Shown: positions 28,061 through 37,771, numbered from the stretch's first letter. The stretch: 64,000 bases of DNA from Frigoribacterium sp. PhB24 (GCF_003755185.1 NZ_RKIC01000016.1:62001-126000); one strand, 5' to 3'. Numbers and translations: made by a program. The notes: generated by a model from the sequence alone, not told the origin.

Positions 28061-28563
28061 GACTGTCCCTTGCGGAGTGCGGGTTCGATCTGGCGGAAGA
28101 GGGCCGAGCAGGCGCGCTCGACCATGTCGAGCACCTCGTCGAAGAGTCCTGCGTCGGAGTAGTACGGATCGGGGACGTCGAGACCGCCGCCCGCCGGCGC
28201 GGCGTCGGAGGCGAAGGTGAGCAGCAGCTGCACCTTCGAGCGGTCGGCGTCGTCGCCTGCCCAGGCCCGGAGGATGCGTTCTTGGCCGCGATCGAACGCC
28301 ACCACGAGGTCGTAGCGCGCGAAGTCGTCGGCCTCGAACTGCTTCGCCCGGTGCCGCGAACCATCGTAGCCGCGGCGCTCGAGGGCCTCGACGGTGCGGG
28401 GATCGGCCCCTTCGCCGACGTGCCAGTCGCCGGTGCCCGCACTGGTGACCTCGACCCGGTCACCGAGGCCGGCGTCGGCGGCGAGCGCGCGCAGCACGGT
28501 CTCGGCCATGGGCGAACGGCAGATGTTGCCCGTGCAGACGAAGCAGATGCGGAACCGGTTCAC
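28057..28563 (-). CDS. Low-molecular-weight protein-tyrosine phosphatase
   Basis: 168 aa. The P-loop CTGNICRS starts at residue about 10 (Cys nucleophile and Arg) and the general-acid loop is VPDPYY near 130. Cytoplasmic. In actinobacteria such enzymes either act on tyrosine phosphoproteins or are secreted (PtpA). No signal peptide here. GTG 28563 and the following ATG both overlap neighbouring stops, so it is translated together with the upstream membrane gene and purB. Confidence 0.93.
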   Translation of the reverse strand: MNRFRICFVCTGNICRSPMAETVLRALAADAGLGDRVEVTSAGTGDWHVGEGADPRTVEALERRGYDGSRHRAKQFEADDFARYDLVVAFDRGQERILRAWAGDDADRSKVQLLLTFASDAAPAGGGLDVPDPYYSDAGLFDEVLDMVERACSALFRQIEPALRKGQS

Positions 28564-28967
28564 CGCTGACGATCACCCCGCCCGACCACGGGGCGGACGA
28601 CGACGCCGATGGCCCAGGCGAACACGGCGAGGACGATCGCACCGAGCACGCCCCACCAGAAGCCGTCGATCGTCAACCCGAATCCGAAGAGTCCTGAGAT
28701 CCAGGCCACGATCAGCAGCAGCAGGCCGTTCACGACCAGGGCGATCAAGCCGAGCGTCAGGATGTACAGAGGGAACGCCACGACCCGGATCGCCGTGCCG
28801 ACGACGCCGTTGACGACACCGAAGACCAGGGCGAGCAGCAGGAAGGTCACGATCGTCTCGAAGGTGCCCCCTGCCCCGTAGGGCGTCACCGACACCCCCG
28901 ACACGAGCAGCGTGGTGAGCCACAGGGCCACCGCGTTGATGAGCAGCCTGACGACGAATCGGGTCAT
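28560..28967 (-). CDS. Phage_holin_4_2-type four-helix membrane protein
   Basis: 135 aa with four hydrophobic helices: FVVRLLINAVALWLTTLLVS, TIVTFLLLALVFGVVNGVVG, FPLYILTLGLIALVVNGLLL and WGVLGAIVLAVFAWAIGVVV. The pattern NAVALW...P...LTLGL.ALVVN is characteristic of the Pfam phage_holin_4_2 (YvlD-like) family, chromosomal membrane proteins found across bacteria. The ATG is at 28967; the stop overlaps the phosphatase GTG. Function unknown. Confidence 0.87.
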   Translation of the reverse strand: MTRFVVRLLINAVALWLTTLLVSGVSVTPYGAGGTFETIVTFLLLALVFGVVNGVVGTAIRVVAFPLYILTLGLIALVVNGLLLLIVAWISGLFGFGLTIDGFWWGVLGAIVLAVFAWAIGVVVRPVVGRGDRQR

Positions 28968-29075
28968 GCCCCCATCATGCCGACCTCTCGTCCACGGGCG
29001 GTAGTGCCCGACCGGATCTCCCGAGGAGGCGCGGCCCCCTGACGCGACGCGGGCCCGGCCCCATAGGCTGGCCGC

Positions 29076-30146
29076 GTGACCACTCCCGTCCGACTCCGTC
29101 CAGAGATCGCCGCCCTGCCGCCCTACCGCCAGGGCAAGCAGGCGTCCCCCGAGGCCTACAAACTGTCGTCGAACGAGAACCCGTTCGAGCCCCTCCCCTC
29201 GGTCGTCGAGGCCGTCCGCGGTGCCGTCTCGCTCAACCGCTACCCCGACGCCTCGGCGGCGGCCCTGCGGACGGCCCTGGCCGCGCGCTTCGGCGTCACC
29301 GTCGACGAGGTGCACGTCGGCGCGGGGTCGGTCTCGTTGCTCGCCCAGTTCGTGCTCGCGGCGGCGTCGGTCGGTGACGAGGTCGTCTACGCGTGGCGCT
29401 CGTTCGAGGCCTACCCGGGGCTCGTCACGGTGGCCGGCGGGACGAGCGTCCAGGTGCCGCTGCGGGCCGACGGTGGCCACGACCTCGAGGCCATGGCCTC
29501 GGCCGTCACCGACCGCACCCGGGTCGTCATCGTCTGCTCACCCAACAACCCGACGGGCACCACGGTGGCGGCCGGCGAGTTCGAGACGTTCATGGCCGCC
29601 GTGCCCGACGACGTGCTCGTGCTGCTCGACGAGGCCTACGCCGAGTTCGTCACCGACCGCACCGCCGTCGACGGCGAGACGCTCACCGAACTGCACCCGA
29701 ACCTCGTCCTGCTGCGCACGTTCTCGAAGGCGTACGGGCTGGCCGCGCTGCGCGTCGGCTACGCGATCGGCGCCTCCTACCTGCTCGACGCCGCGCGGGC
29801 CACGGCCATCCCCCTCGCCGTCACCGAGCAGGGCGCCGCCGCGGCCCTCGCCTCGCTCGACCACTCCGACGAGCTGCTCGGCCGGGTCGACCGCATCGTC
29901 CTGCTGCGCGACCAGGTGCGACGCGCCCTGATCGACCAGGGCTGGTCGGTCCCCGAGGCCCAGGGCAACTTCGTCTGGCTCGCCACGGGCGAGCACACGG
30001 CCGCCGCGGCACAGGTGTTCGCCGACCACGGGGTCGTCGTGCGACCCTTCGCAGGCGAGGGCGTCCGCGTCACGATCGGCGAACCCTCGTCGGTCGACAA
30101 GCTGCTGCACGCCGCCCAACAGATCGTCGACCTCACATCCCGGTGA
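29076..30146 (+). CDS. hisC: Histidinol-phosphate / aromatic amino-acid aminotransferase
   Basis: 356-aa fold-type I PLP enzyme. [16 protein letters not shown] near the N-terminus, [17 protein letters not shown], and the PLP lysine in [16 protein letters not shown] near 220 identify the HisC family. Outside a his operon, this branch is often the aromatic aminotransferase Pat (phenylalanine). GTG 29076 lies 6 bases after TAGGCT, a leaderless arrangement. It is the last gene before the dehydrogenase operon and may share degradative context. Confidence 0.88.
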   Translation: MTTPVRLRPEIAALPPYRQGKQASPEAYKLSSNENPFEPLPSVVEAVRGAVSLNRYPDASAAALRTALAARFGVTVDEVHVGAGSVSLLAQFVLAAASVGDEVVYAWRSFEAYPGLVTVAGGTSVQVPLRADGGHDLEAMASAVTDRTRVVIVCSPNNPTGTTVAAGEFETFMAAVPDDVLVLLDEAYAEFVTDRTAVDGETLTELHPNLVLLRTFSKAYGLAALRVGYAIGASYLLDAARATAIPLAVTEQGAAAALASLDHSDELLGRVDRIVLLRDQVRRALIDQGWSVPEAQGNFVWLATGEHTAAAAQVFADHGVVVRPFAGEGVRVTIGEPSSVDKLLHAAQQIVDLTSR

Positions 30147-30169
30147 CGGCATATGCCGCGGAATAGATT
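30147..30169 (+). promoter_or_regulatory. Promoter with perfect 12-bp palindrome before the dehydrogenase operon
   Basis: CGGCATATGCCG (30147-30158) is a perfect palindrome lying between the expected -35 position and a good -10, TAGATT (30164-30169), 7 bases before the ATG at 30177. The mRNA is probably leaderless, and a repressor on the palindrome would block polymerase. It starts right after the hisC stop. Confidence 0.6.
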
Positions 30170-30176
30170 GGACGCC

Positions 30177-31337
30177 ATGTCTTCCTCCGAAGCGACCGAC
30201 GCGCCGCCGCCCGTCCAGCTCCTGTCGCCGTCGGGCGAGGTGGTCGAGTCCGCCGCGGCCGACGAATTCCGCCCGTACGTCGACGCCCTCGGCGACGAGG
30301 GGCTCCGCGCCCTGCACCGCGACATGGTGCTCACGCGCCGCTTCGACCGCGAAGCCGCCGCACTCGCCCGCCAGGGTCAGCTCGCGCTCTGGGTGCCGAG
30401 CCACGGTCAAGAGGGGGCACAGGTCGGTCTGGCCCACGCCACCCGCCCCCAGGACCACCTCTTCCCGTCGTACCGCGAGCACGCCGTCGCCCTGTCCCGC
30501 GGCATCGACCCGGTCGACATCCTGCGCCTGCTGCGCGGACACACGCACGGTGGCTGGAACCCGGCCGAGCACCAGAATTTCCACGTCTACACGCTCGTCA
30601 TCGGCTCGCAGACGTTGCACGCGACCGGCTTCGCCATGGGCCTCGGGCTCGACGGCAAGAGCGGTACGGGCGACCCCGAGGTCGACCAGGCCGTGGTGAC
30701 CTTCTTCGGCGACGGCGCCACGAGCCAGGGCGACGTGAGCGAGGCACTGGTCTTCGCCGCGAGCTTCCAGACGCCCGAGCTGTTCTTCTTGCAGAACAAC
30801 CAGTGGGCGATCAGCGTCCCCGTCTCCCGCCAGTCGCGCACTCCCCTCGTCGCCCGTGCCGGCGGCTTCGGCATCCCGGGCACCCAAGTGGACGGCAACG
30901 ACGTGCTCGCGAGCTACGCCGTCAGCCGTCGCGACCTCGAGGCCGCCCGCGGTGGCGGCGGCCCCCGGTTCATCGAGGCGCTGACCTACCGGGTCGGGGC
31001 GCACACGTCGTCCGACGACCCCACCAAGTACCGCACGGACGACGAACTGCAGTCGTGGATCGCCCGCGACCCCATCACACGGTTCGAGGCGTTCCTCCGA
31101 GGCCGCGGTGAGGGCGACGCGTTCTTCGCCGACCTCGAGACCGAGTGCGACGACCTCGGTGCCGACGTCCGACGGCGGACAGTCACGCTGCCGAATCCCG
31201 ACCGCGGCCTCATCTTCGACCACGTGTACTCCGAGCCGCACCCGCTCATGACCGAGCAGAAGCAGTGGCTGGCGACCTACGAGCAGAGCTTCGGCGGCAC
31301 GGGCGACACCGTGACCACCGACGAGGGGGCATCATGA
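30177..31337 (+). CDS. 2-oxoacid dehydrogenase E1 component, alpha subunit (BCKDH/PDH type)
   Basis: 386-aa thiamine-diphosphate subunit. The ThDP/Mg motif GDGATSQGDVSEALVFAASF ending in FFLQNN is near residues 180-212. The phosphorylation-loop region TYRVGAHTSSDDPTKYR and the PSHGQEGAQVGLAHA block are typical of E1alpha of branched-chain or acetoin/pyruvate complexes. With E1beta and E2 it decarboxylates a 2-oxoacid and passes the acyl group to lipoate. The operon has no E3 gene. Branched-chain substrate is likely, as in other Actinobacteria that make iso/anteiso fatty acids. Confidence 0.92.
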   Translation: MSSSEATDAPPPVQLLSPSGEVVESAAADEFRPYVDALGDEGLRALHRDMVLTRRFDREAAALARQGQLALWVPSHGQEGAQVGLAHATRPQDHLFPSYREHAVALSRGIDPVDILRLLRGHTHGGWNPAEHQNFHVYTLVIGSQTLHATGFAMGLGLDGKSGTGDPEVDQAVVTFFGDGATSQGDVSEALVFAASFQTPELFFLQNNQWAISVPVSRQSRTPLVARAGGFGIPGTQVDGNDVLASYAVSRRDLEAARGGGGPRFIEALTYRVGAHTSSDDPTKYRTDDELQSWIARDPITRFEAFLRGRGEGDAFFADLETECDDLGADVRRRTVTLPNPDRGLIFDHVYSEPHPLMTEQKQWLATYEQSFGGTGDTVTTDEGAS

Positions 31338-32362
31338 CCGACACCGTCGAGGGCCGGACCGGCACGATCGAGCCGACCCGCGCCTCCGTGCAGACCATGC
31401 CGCTCGGCAAGGCGATCAACGCCGGCCTGCGCAAGGCCATGGCCGACGACCCCCGCGTGCTGCTCATGGGCGAAGACATCGGGACGCTCGGCGGCGTCTT
31501 CCGCGTGACCGAGGGGCTGCAGGCCGAGTTCGGCGAGAAGCGCGTCATCGACACCCCTCTCGCCGAGTCGGGCATCGTCGGCACCGCGATCGGGCTCGCC
31601 ATGGGCGGGTTCCGCCCGGTCTGCGAGATCCAGTTCGACGGCTTCATCTACCCCGGCTTCGACCAGATCACGTCGCAACTCGCGAAGATGACGAACCGGC
31701 ACGAGGGCGCGGTCACCATGCCCGTCGTGATCCGGGTGCCCTACGGCGGGCACATCGGAGCTGTCGAGCACCACCAGGAGAGCCCCGAGGCGTACTTCGC
31801 CCACACGGCCGGGCTGCGCGTCGTCAGCCCCAGCACGCCGCACGACGCCTACTGGATGATCCAAGAGGCGATCGCGTCGAACGACCCCGTCATGTTCTTC
31901 GAGCCCAAGAGCCGTTACTGGCCCAAGGGCGAGGTCGACCTGAGCGACCCACAGGCCCCGCTGCACGCCAGCCGGGTCGTCCGCACGGGCACCGAGGTCA
32001 CCCTGCTCGGGCACGGCGCGATGGTGAGCGTGCTGCTCCAGGCGGCCGAGATCGCCGCGGCCGAGGGAGTCTCGGCCGAGGTCGTCGACCTGCGGTCGCT
32101 CTCTCCCGTCGACTACGGGCCGATCCTCGAGTCGGTCCGCAAGACCGGCCGACTCGTCGTCGCGCAAGAGGCGCCCGGCTTCGTCAGCGTCGGCTCCGAG
32201 ATCGCCGCGACCGTGGCCGAGAAGGCGTTCTACTCGCTCGAGGCACCGGTGCTCCGCGTGAGCGGCTTCGACACCCCCTTCCCGCCCGCCAAGCTCGAGA
32301 CGCAGTACCTGCCCGACGCCGACCGCGTGCTCGAAGCGGTCGACCGGGCCCTGGCCTACTAG
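31334..32362 (+). CDS. 2-oxoacid dehydrogenase E1 component, beta subunit
   Basis: 342-aa transketolase-like subunit completing the E1 active site. ALRKAM-like [52 protein letters not shown] (the E1beta signature) and the C-terminal domain [16 protein letters not shown] are visible. The ATG overlaps the E1alpha stop (ATGA). It has about 20 extra N-terminal residues containing a 10/11 dispersed repeat (PTRASVQ at 31379-31389). Confidence 0.94.
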   Translation: MTDTVEGRTGTIEPTRASVQTMPLGKAINAGLRKAMADDPRVLLMGEDIGTLGGVFRVTEGLQAEFGEKRVIDTPLAESGIVGTAIGLAMGGFRPVCEIQFDGFIYPGFDQITSQLAKMTNRHEGAVTMPVVIRVPYGGHIGAVEHHQESPEAYFAHTAGLRVVSPSTPHDAYWMIQEAIASNDPVMFFEPKSRYWPKGEVDLSDPQAPLHASRVVRTGTEVTLLGHGAMVSVLLQAAEIAAAEGVSAEVVDLRSLSPVDYGPILESVRKTGRLVVAQEAPGFVSVGSEIAATVAEKAFYSLEAPVLRVSGFDTPFPPAKLETQYLPDADRVLEAVDRALAY

Positions 32363-32372
32363 GAGTCACGAC

Positions 32373-33887
32373 ATGACCAGCGAATTCACCCTGCCCGACG
32401 TCGGCGAGGGCCTGACCGAGGCCGAGATCGTCGAGTGGAAGGTCGCCCCGGGCGACAGCGTCGAGATCAACCAGGTGCTCGTCGAGATCGAGACCGCGAA
32501 GTCCCTCGTCGAGCTGCCGTCCCCCTACGCCGGCGTGGTCGAGAGCATCCTGGTCGAGCCCGGGACGACGGTCGACGTCGGCACCCCGATCATCCGGGTC
32601 GGCGACTCGTCGGCACCGGCGACCCCGTCGGGCCGAGCGGCCGAGTCCGAGTCGCTCGAGTCGGGCGGACTGGCCCGCACGGCCCAGATCGTCTCGCAGG
32701 GCGAAGAGGCACTGTCGGCCCAGCGCGCCCGCCAGGCCGAGCCCGCCGCGGGCACCTCCGCTGCGGCGCCCCACGCGACCCCCGCCGTCCCGGCCCGCTC
32801 GGCCGACGCGGTCAGTGCCGACGGCGACACCGGCTCGGTGGCGCACGCCCCCGAGGCCCCGGCCGACTCGGGCTCGGGTGCCGTGCTCGTCGGCTACGGT
32901 GCCGCCGGTGGTCACGGCTCGACCCGTCGCCGCCGCCCGTCGCAGACCGAGGTCGACGCCCGCCAGTTGCGCGTCGCCGAGCAGGCCCGTCGCCGCCCCA
33001 CCACGTCGGTTCCCGCCGCCCAGGCCCTGCCGATCATCGCCAAGCCGCCGATCCGCAAGCTGGCCAAAGACCTCGAGGTCGACCTGGCCGTCGTCCAGCC
33101 GACCGGTCTGGCCGGCGAGGTCACCCGCGACGACGTGATCCGTCACGCCCAGCAGGCCAGCGTCTTCCGCAACATCGAGACGCCTGAATGGGGCGAGGAG
33201 CGCGTCGAGCGCATCCCCGTCAAGGGCGTCCGCAAGGCCATCGCCGCGGCCATGACGTCCTCGGCGTTCACGGCCCCTCACGTCAGCCTGTTCGTCGACG
33301 TCGACGCCACCCGCACGATGGAGTTCGTCAAGCGACTCAAGGCCTCTCCGCAGTTCGCCGGCGTCAAGGTCTCACCGCTGCTGATCATGGCCAAGGCGAT
33401 CATCTGGGCCGTACGTCGCAACCCCATGGTCAACTCGGCCTGGACCGACCGCGAGATCCTCGTCCGCCACTTCGTCAACCTCGGCATCGCCGCGGCCACC
33501 CCTCGCGGCCTGATCGTCCCGAACGTCAAAGAGGCCCAGTCGATGAGCCTGCTCGAACTGGCCCAGGCCCTCGAGCAACTCACCCTGACCGCCCGCGACG
33601 GCAAGACGACGCCGGCCGACATGCGAGACGGCACGATCACCATCACCAACATCGGTGTCTTCGGCATGGACACCGGGACGCCGATCCTCAACCCGGGCGA
33701 GGTGGCGATCGTCGCCCTCGGCACGATCAAGCCCAAGGCCTGGGTGGTCGACGGCGAGGTGCGCTCGCGCATGGTGACGACGATCGGGGCGAGCTTCGAC
33801 CACCGCGTGGTCGACGGCGACGTCGCCAGCCGGTTCGTGGCCGACGTGGCGAGCGTCCTCGAAGAGCCCGCGCTGCTGCTCGACTGA
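32373..33887 (+). CDS. 2-oxoacid dehydrogenase E2 (dihydrolipoyl acyltransferase)
   Basis: 504 aa. The lipoyl domain is residues 1-75, with the modified Lys in [12 protein letters not shown] (about 43). A long Ala/Pro-rich linker follows (about 85-205), then a subunit-binding domain near 225-260 ([17 protein letters not shown]) and the catalytic acyltransferase domain (about 275-504), ending with [15 protein letters not shown], where His and Asp are catalytic. RBS AGGAG 7 bases before the ATG. Forms the complex core. A dispersed 11-mer starts 3 bases after its stop (33890). Confidence 0.95.
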   Translation: MTSEFTLPDVGEGLTEAEIVEWKVAPGDSVEINQVLVEIETAKSLVELPSPYAGVVESILVEPGTTVDVGTPIIRVGDSSAPATPSGRAAESESLESGGLARTAQIVSQGEEALSAQRARQAEPAAGTSAAAPHATPAVPARSADAVSADGDTGSVAHAPEAPADSGSGAVLVGYGAAGGHGSTRRRRPSQTEVDARQLRVAEQARRRPTTSVPAAQALPIIAKPPIRKLAKDLEVDLAVVQPTGLAGEVTRDDVIRHAQQASVFRNIETPEWGEERVERIPVKGVRKAIAAAMTSSAFTAPHVSLFVDVDATRTMEFVKRLKASPQFAGVKVSPLLIMAKAIIWAVRRNPMVNSAWTDREILVRHFVNLGIAAATPRGLIVPNVKEAQSMSLLELAQALEQLTLTARDGKTTPADMRDGTITITNIGVFGMDTGTPILNPGEVAIVALGTIKPKAWVVDGEVRSRMVTTIGASFDHRVVDGDVASRFVADVASVLEEPALLLD

Positions 33888-33984
33888 CGCCGCGCCTCCT
33901 CGTCCCTTCCTGCAAAGTGCGTCGCGAGGGGGCGCGCGTCTCACTGCGGTCGGGCGGTGTGCGCTAGCGTCGAGGGCAGGACGA

Positions 33985-33998
33985 CCGGTCATGACCAG
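33985..33998. promoter_or_regulatory. Operator for the GntR regulator (autoregulation)
   Basis: CCGGTCATGACCAG, with core palindrome GGTCATGACC (33987-33996), lies downstream of a TAGCGT box (33965-33970) and upstream of gntR. The exact reverse complement occurs at 35591-35604, between the PTS genes. The shape resembles DasR dre sites (TGGTCTAGACCA). Confidence 0.75.
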
Positions 33999-34034
33999 AT
34001 GGGACCACCTTCGGGCACGACCGACGAGGGGCCC

Positions 34035-34766
34035 ATGACCGACCACATCACCGACGGAGCCGTGCCGAAACACGAGCAGTTGCGCTCCATCGTGCAACGG
34101 CTCGCAGCCGTCGCGCAGCCCGGCTCGACGATCCCGAGCGAGCGTCAACTCATGCTCGAGTACGGCGTCAGCCGCATCACCGTCCGCGAAGCCGTGGGGC
34201 AGCTCGTGAACGAGGGCTGGTTGACGAGGGTGCGCGGCAAGGGCACCTTCGTGGCGCACCGTGTCGTGCAGTCGACGCTGCACCTCGCCTCGTTCACCGA
34301 CGAGATGACCAAGCTGGGCCACGTGCCGAGCACGGTCGTGCTGGTCAAGGCCCAGACGACTCCCCCGGACGAGACGGCCTCGGCTCTCGGGCTCGAGGCC
34401 GGCGCCTCGGCGTTCCACGTCAAACGCCTTCGCCTGGCCGACGGTGTACCGATCAGCATCGACGACGGCTGGTACCCGGTCGACCGCCTGCCCGGCCTGC
34501 TCGACCACGACCTGAGCCGGTCGCTCTACCGGACGCTCGACGGCGACTACTCGACGCCGATCACCCGCGCGACCCAGACGGTCAGCGCCGAGGGGGCCGA
34601 CGCCGACGTCGCCACCCTGCTCGGCACGCGTGAGGGCGCCCCGGTGCTGCACTTCGACCGGGTCTCGTTCGCCGGCGACGTCCCGCTCGAACACGCCAAG
34701 AGCTGGTACCGCTCGGACCGCTACCGCCTGCAGATGCAGGTCGCGCCGGGCACGTCGCCCGCCTGA
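34035..34766 (+). CDS. GntR/HutC-family regulator, DasR/NagR-like
   Basis: 243 aa. The N-terminal winged helix (PSERQLMLEYGVSRITVREAVGQLVNEGWLTRVRGKGTFVA, residues about 35-75) is GntR. The C-terminal UTRA effector domain includes FHVKRLRLADGVPISIDDGWYPVDRLPGL and ends in VLHFDRVSFAGDVPLEHAKSWYR. UTRA proteins of this type sense GlcNAc-6-P or GlcN-6-P. ATG 34035 with GAGGGG is preferred to ATG 33999, which abuts the operator. It stands next to a PTS transporter on both sides of the second operator, so it most likely represses that transporter and itself. Confidence 0.88.
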   Translation: MTDHITDGAVPKHEQLRSIVQRLAAVAQPGSTIPSERQLMLEYGVSRITVREAVGQLVNEGWLTRVRGKGTFVAHRVVQSTLHLASFTDEMTKLGHVPSTVVLVKAQTTPPDETASALGLEAGASAFHVKRLRLADGVPISIDDGWYPVDRLPGLLDHDLSRSLYRTLDGDYSTPITRATQTVSAEGADADVATLLGTREGAPVLHFDRVSFAGDVPLEHAKSWYRSDRYRLQMQVAPGTSPA

Positions 34767-34798
34767 CGGCCGGTCACGGCTGCAGCGCGGTGCGTGCC

Positions 34799-35269
34799 TC
34801 AGAGATCGAAGAGGGGCGCTCCCGACGCGACGGTCGTGCCGACGGCCTGCTGCGAGACACTGTCGGGGGCGCTGTCGAGCACCACGACCGGGACGACGGC
34901 CGAGTACCCCGCCTCGGCCACGACGGCCGGGTCGAAGCGGACGACCAGGTCGCCCGCCGCGACGGTCGCGCCCTCGGCGACGGCGAGCTCGAAGCCCGAG
35001 CCGCCCAGTTTCACGGTGTCGATGCCGACGTGCACGAGCACACCCGTGCCGGACCCGGCGACGACGACGAACGCGTGCGGGTGCAGTTTGACGATCTCGC
35101 CCGCGATCGGCGAGACGACCGAGACACGAGCGTCCGCGCCGTCACCCGCAGGAGGCGCGCTCGGCTCGACCGCGACGCCCGCGCCCACGAGCTGCCCGGC
35201 GAACACGGCGTCGGGCACCTCGGCGAGCGCCGTCACCCGGCCGGCGACCGGCGAGACGACCGTGGTCAC
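34799..35269 (-). CDS. PTS glucose-family EIIA domain protein
   Basis: 156 aa, Crr-like EIIA. Phospho-acceptor His lies in GVLVHVGIDTV near residue 85; SPIAGEIVKLHPHAFVVV is the first active-site strand. A short Pro/Ala stretch (EPSAPPAGDGADA) replaces a loop and holds a 10/11 dispersed repeat (35150). It passes phosphate from HPr to the EIIB at 35266. The GTG start overlaps the EIIB stop. General PTS proteins (EI, HPr) are not in the window. Confidence 0.9.
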   Translation of the reverse strand: MTTVVSPVAGRVTALAEVPDAVFAGQLVGAGVAVEPSAPPAGDGADARVSVVSPIAGEIVKLHPHAFVVVAGSGTGVLVHVGIDTVKLGGSGFELAVAEGATVAAGDLVVRFDPAVVAEAGYSAVVPVVVLDSAPDSVSQQAVGTTVASGAPLFDL

Positions 35270-35499
35270 GGCAGCAGGTCGTTGATGTCTTCGGCGAGCG
35301 AGTCGGCGATCGTGCCGACGATCACCTGGACGCTGCCACCGGCGTGGACGACGGCGGTCGCTCCGGCGGCCTTGAGGGCGGCGTCGTCGACGAGCGAGAC
35401 GTCCCGCACGTCGGTGCGGAGGCGCGTGATGCAGCCCTCGATCTCTTCGATGTTGTCGGCGCCGCCGAGTCCGTCGATCATGGCCTGTGCTTTCGACAT
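35266..35499 (-). CDS. PTS glucose/GlcNAc-family EIIB domain protein
   Basis: 77 aa. The phosphorylated Cys is in EGCITRLRTDV, near residue 23, the standard EIIB signature. Good ribosome site GGAGGA. It is encoded divergently from the EIIC gene across the operator at 35591. A free-standing EIIB with separate EIIA and EIIC is the arrangement of Streptomyces GlcNAc systems (PtsB/NagE2). Confidence 0.92.
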   Translation of the reverse strand: MSKAQAMIDGLGGADNIEEIEGCITRLRTDVRDVSLVDDAALKAAGATAVVHAGGSVQVIVGTIADSLAEDINDLLP

Positions 35500-35590
35500 G
35501 AGCTGTTCTCCTCCGTTGGTCGGTCGCTCGTGGCGACGCGTGTGTCGTCCTAGTTGACACCACCCGTCGGTCTGAGGAAACTACCACTCA

Positions 35591-35604
35591 CTGGTCATGA
35601 CCGG
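35591..35604. promoter_or_regulatory. Operator for the GntR regulator between PTS genes
   Basis: CTGGTCATGACCGG, exact reverse complement of the site at 33985-33998. It lies in the divergent gap of the EIIB-EIIA and EIIC genes, so one site can control both. A TTGACA lies at 35554-35559. Confidence 0.78.
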
Positions 35605-35711
35605 ACAGGACCGGTCGGGCTCCGCGAGACGCGACCCGCGCCTCCTGCGCCGCGCGACCCGCACGACCCCACCCCCGCACCACGGCTGCTCACCGACGAG
35701 AGGACCACCTG

Positions 35712-36959
35712 ATGACGACGACGACCGAGTCGGCCCCGACCAAGAAGAGGGGCTCGGCCGCGTTCGCGGTGCTGCAGCGCCTCGGTCGCAGCCTCATGCT
35801 GCCGATCGCCGTGCTGCCGGCCGCGGGCATCCTGCTGCGGCTCGGGCAGGCCGACCTGCTCGGCGCGATCCCCGGCTTCGAAACCGGCGCGTCGGTGATC
35901 GGCGCGGCCGGCAACGCCGTCTTCACCTGGCTGCCGCTGATCTTCGCGGTCGGCATCGCGATCGGCTGGGCCAAGAAGAGCGACGGCTCGACGGCCCTGG
36001 CGGCCGTGGTCGGCTACATGGTGATCGACGGGGTGTTCAAGGCGATGTCACCCGTCGTGCTCGCCGGTCGCGAGACCGCGACGGGCGACCCCGAGCTGAT
36101 CAACTACGGCGTGCTCGGCGGCATCGTGATGGGCATCCTGTCGGCGATCATCTGGCAGCGTTTCTACCGGACCAAGCTGCCCGACTTCCTCGGCTTCTTC
36201 TCGGGGCGTCGCCTCGTGCCGATCCTGACGGCGGTCACGGGCCTCGTCGTCGGCGTGGTCATGTCGTTCGTCTACCCGCTCTTCAACAACGCTCTCGTCT
36301 GGATCGGCACGGCCGTCGCCTCGAACGACGTCATCGGCGGCGGGGTCTATGGCCTCGCGAACCGCCTGCTCATCCCGACCGGCCTGCACCACATCCTCAA
36401 CTCGGTCGTCTGGTTCCTGGTGGGCGACTACACCGGAGCCGACGGCAAGCTCTATCGCGGCGACCTGACCCGGTTCTTCCAGGGCGACCCGAGCGCCGGC
36501 GTCTTCATGACCGGGTTCTTCCCGATCTTCATGTTCGCCCTGCCGGCCGCCGCCCTCGCGATCTGGCGCCACGCCCGCCCCGAGAAGAAGAAGCTGATCG
36601 GCGGCATCATGCTGTCGACGGCCCTGACCGCCTTCCTGACCGGCATCACCGAACCGCTCGAGTTCTCGTTCATGTTCGTCGCCTGGCCGCTCTACCTCAT
36701 CCACGCCGTGCTGACCGGCACGTCGATGATGCTGGTCAACGCGCTCGACATCCACACCGGGTTCACCTTCTCGGCGGGGTTGATCGACTACGTGCTGAAC
36801 TTCAACATCTCGCAGAACTCGATCTGGCTGATCCCGATCGGGCTCGGCTACGCGGTCGTGTACTACTTCTTGTTCAGCTTCGTGATCAAGAAGTGGAACC
36901 TCAAGACGCCCGGCCGCGAGGACGACGACGAGTCCGTCGAGGTCGCCGCGAAAGCCTAG
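35712..36959 (+). CDS. PTS transporter EIIC, GlcNAc/glucose family
   Basis: 415-aa membrane permease. Family motifs: RSLMLPIAVLPAAGILLRLG (first helix), NRLLIPTGLHHILNSVVWF near 215-235, and GITEPLEFSFMFVAWPLY near 313-330 (the conserved ITEPLEF). These match NagE-type EIIC. Ten or so helices. RBS GAGAGGA 8 bases before the ATG. Together with free EIIB and EIIA and a DasR-like regulator it most likely imports N-acetylglucosamine, useful for chitin or fungal-wall material. A dispersed 11-mer (35636-35646) lies in the leader. Confidence 0.92.
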   Translation: MTTTTESAPTKKRGSAAFAVLQRLGRSLMLPIAVLPAAGILLRLGQADLLGAIPGFETGASVIGAAGNAVFTWLPLIFAVGIAIGWAKKSDGSTALAAVVGYMVIDGVFKAMSPVVLAGRETATGDPELINYGVLGGIVMGILSAIIWQRFYRTKLPDFLGFFSGRRLVPILTAVTGLVVGVVMSFVYPLFNNALVWIGTAVASNDVIGGGVYGLANRLLIPTGLHHILNSVVWFLVGDYTGADGKLYRGDLTRFFQGDPSAGVFMTGFFPIFMFALPAAALAIWRHARPEKKKLIGGIMLSTALTAFLTGITEPLEFSFMFVAWPLYLIHAVLTGTSMMLVNALDIHTGFTFSAGLIDYVLNFNISQNSIWLIPIGLGYAVVYYFLFSFVIKKWNLKTPGREDDDESVEVAAKA

Positions 36960-36989
36960 ACACCGGATCGCCTCACCGCCCGACCGTGC

Positions 36990-37523
36990 TCACGCATCGC
37001 ACTTCTCCAGGTCGGTCTCGGCGAGCGGGGCCCCCTCGGGCGTGACGTAGGTCACCGAAAGCACCGTGTCGACGTCGCCCTCGTTGCGCCCCTCGTGGAC
37101 GTAGCCAGAGCCTTCGTCGATGGCATCACCCGTCCGATAGACGTGCACACCGTCGGGGTAGATATCGGCGTAGTGGGTCAATTCGCCTTGCTCGACGACA
37201 CCGAGCAGCCTGCCGTAGTGGCAGTGCACACCGGTCGACTGGCCGGGGTGGAGCGTGATGACGCGCTGGTCGACGGCCAGGGGGCCGTCGACCCTGATCT
37301 CGACGGAGTCGCCGCGTACGCCGTGAGCGAGGTCGACGACGTCGGGGCCCGTAGCGGACGCGGAGGGTGACGGAGGAGAGGCGATGCCCGTCGCCTCCGG
37401 GCTCCCGGCCGCGCAGGCGGACAGGCCGGTCGCTACCGCCACCGACACCGCGATGAGCGCGATCACCGTTCTCGTGGGCGTTTTCGTCGGCGTTGCGGAG
37501 GGAGAGGGCGTGTGCCCGTTCAT
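36990..37523 (-). CDS. Cupin-domain lipoprotein
   Basis: 177 aa. ATG 37523 (AAGGAG, 7 bases) gives a signal peptide (VIALIAVSVAVATGLSACA) with lipobox LSAC at about residue 37. After a Ser/Pro/Thr linker comes a cupin_2 barrel: VITLHPGQSTGVHCHYGRLLGVVEQGELTHY, with two His and a Gly-rich turn, then GDAIDEGSGYVHEGRNEG with the second metal-binding His. A small extracellular metal-dependent or ligand-binding cupin; substrate unknown. It converges with the PTS EIIC. Confidence 0.78.
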   Translation of the reverse strand: MNGHTPSPSATPTKTPTRTVIALIAVSVAVATGLSACAAGSPEATGIASPPSPSASATGPDVVDLAHGVRGDSVEIRVDGPLAVDQRVITLHPGQSTGVHCHYGRLLGVVEQGELTHYADIYPDGVHVYRTGDAIDEGSGYVHEGRNEGDVDTVLSVTYVTPEGAPLAETDLEKCDA

Positions 37524-37771
37524 GAGGGGACTCCTTACTGCGGATTCTGACGTGGCTTGGGTTCCGAGGCAGCTCCGGTCGCCCGCCGGCATCGGTGTCG
37601 TGCGGCGATGCAACTCGTCGTCGCGACGCCGTCGAGAGACAACGCCGGAATTGACATGTGACATGTTTACTCCGGGGCCGTGCGATGCGCAAGGGTCATC
37701 ATCGCGGTGACGGGGTGGCTGTTGCGCACGACCAGGACGGACGGTGGCGACCCGACCCGCGCCTCCTCGTT

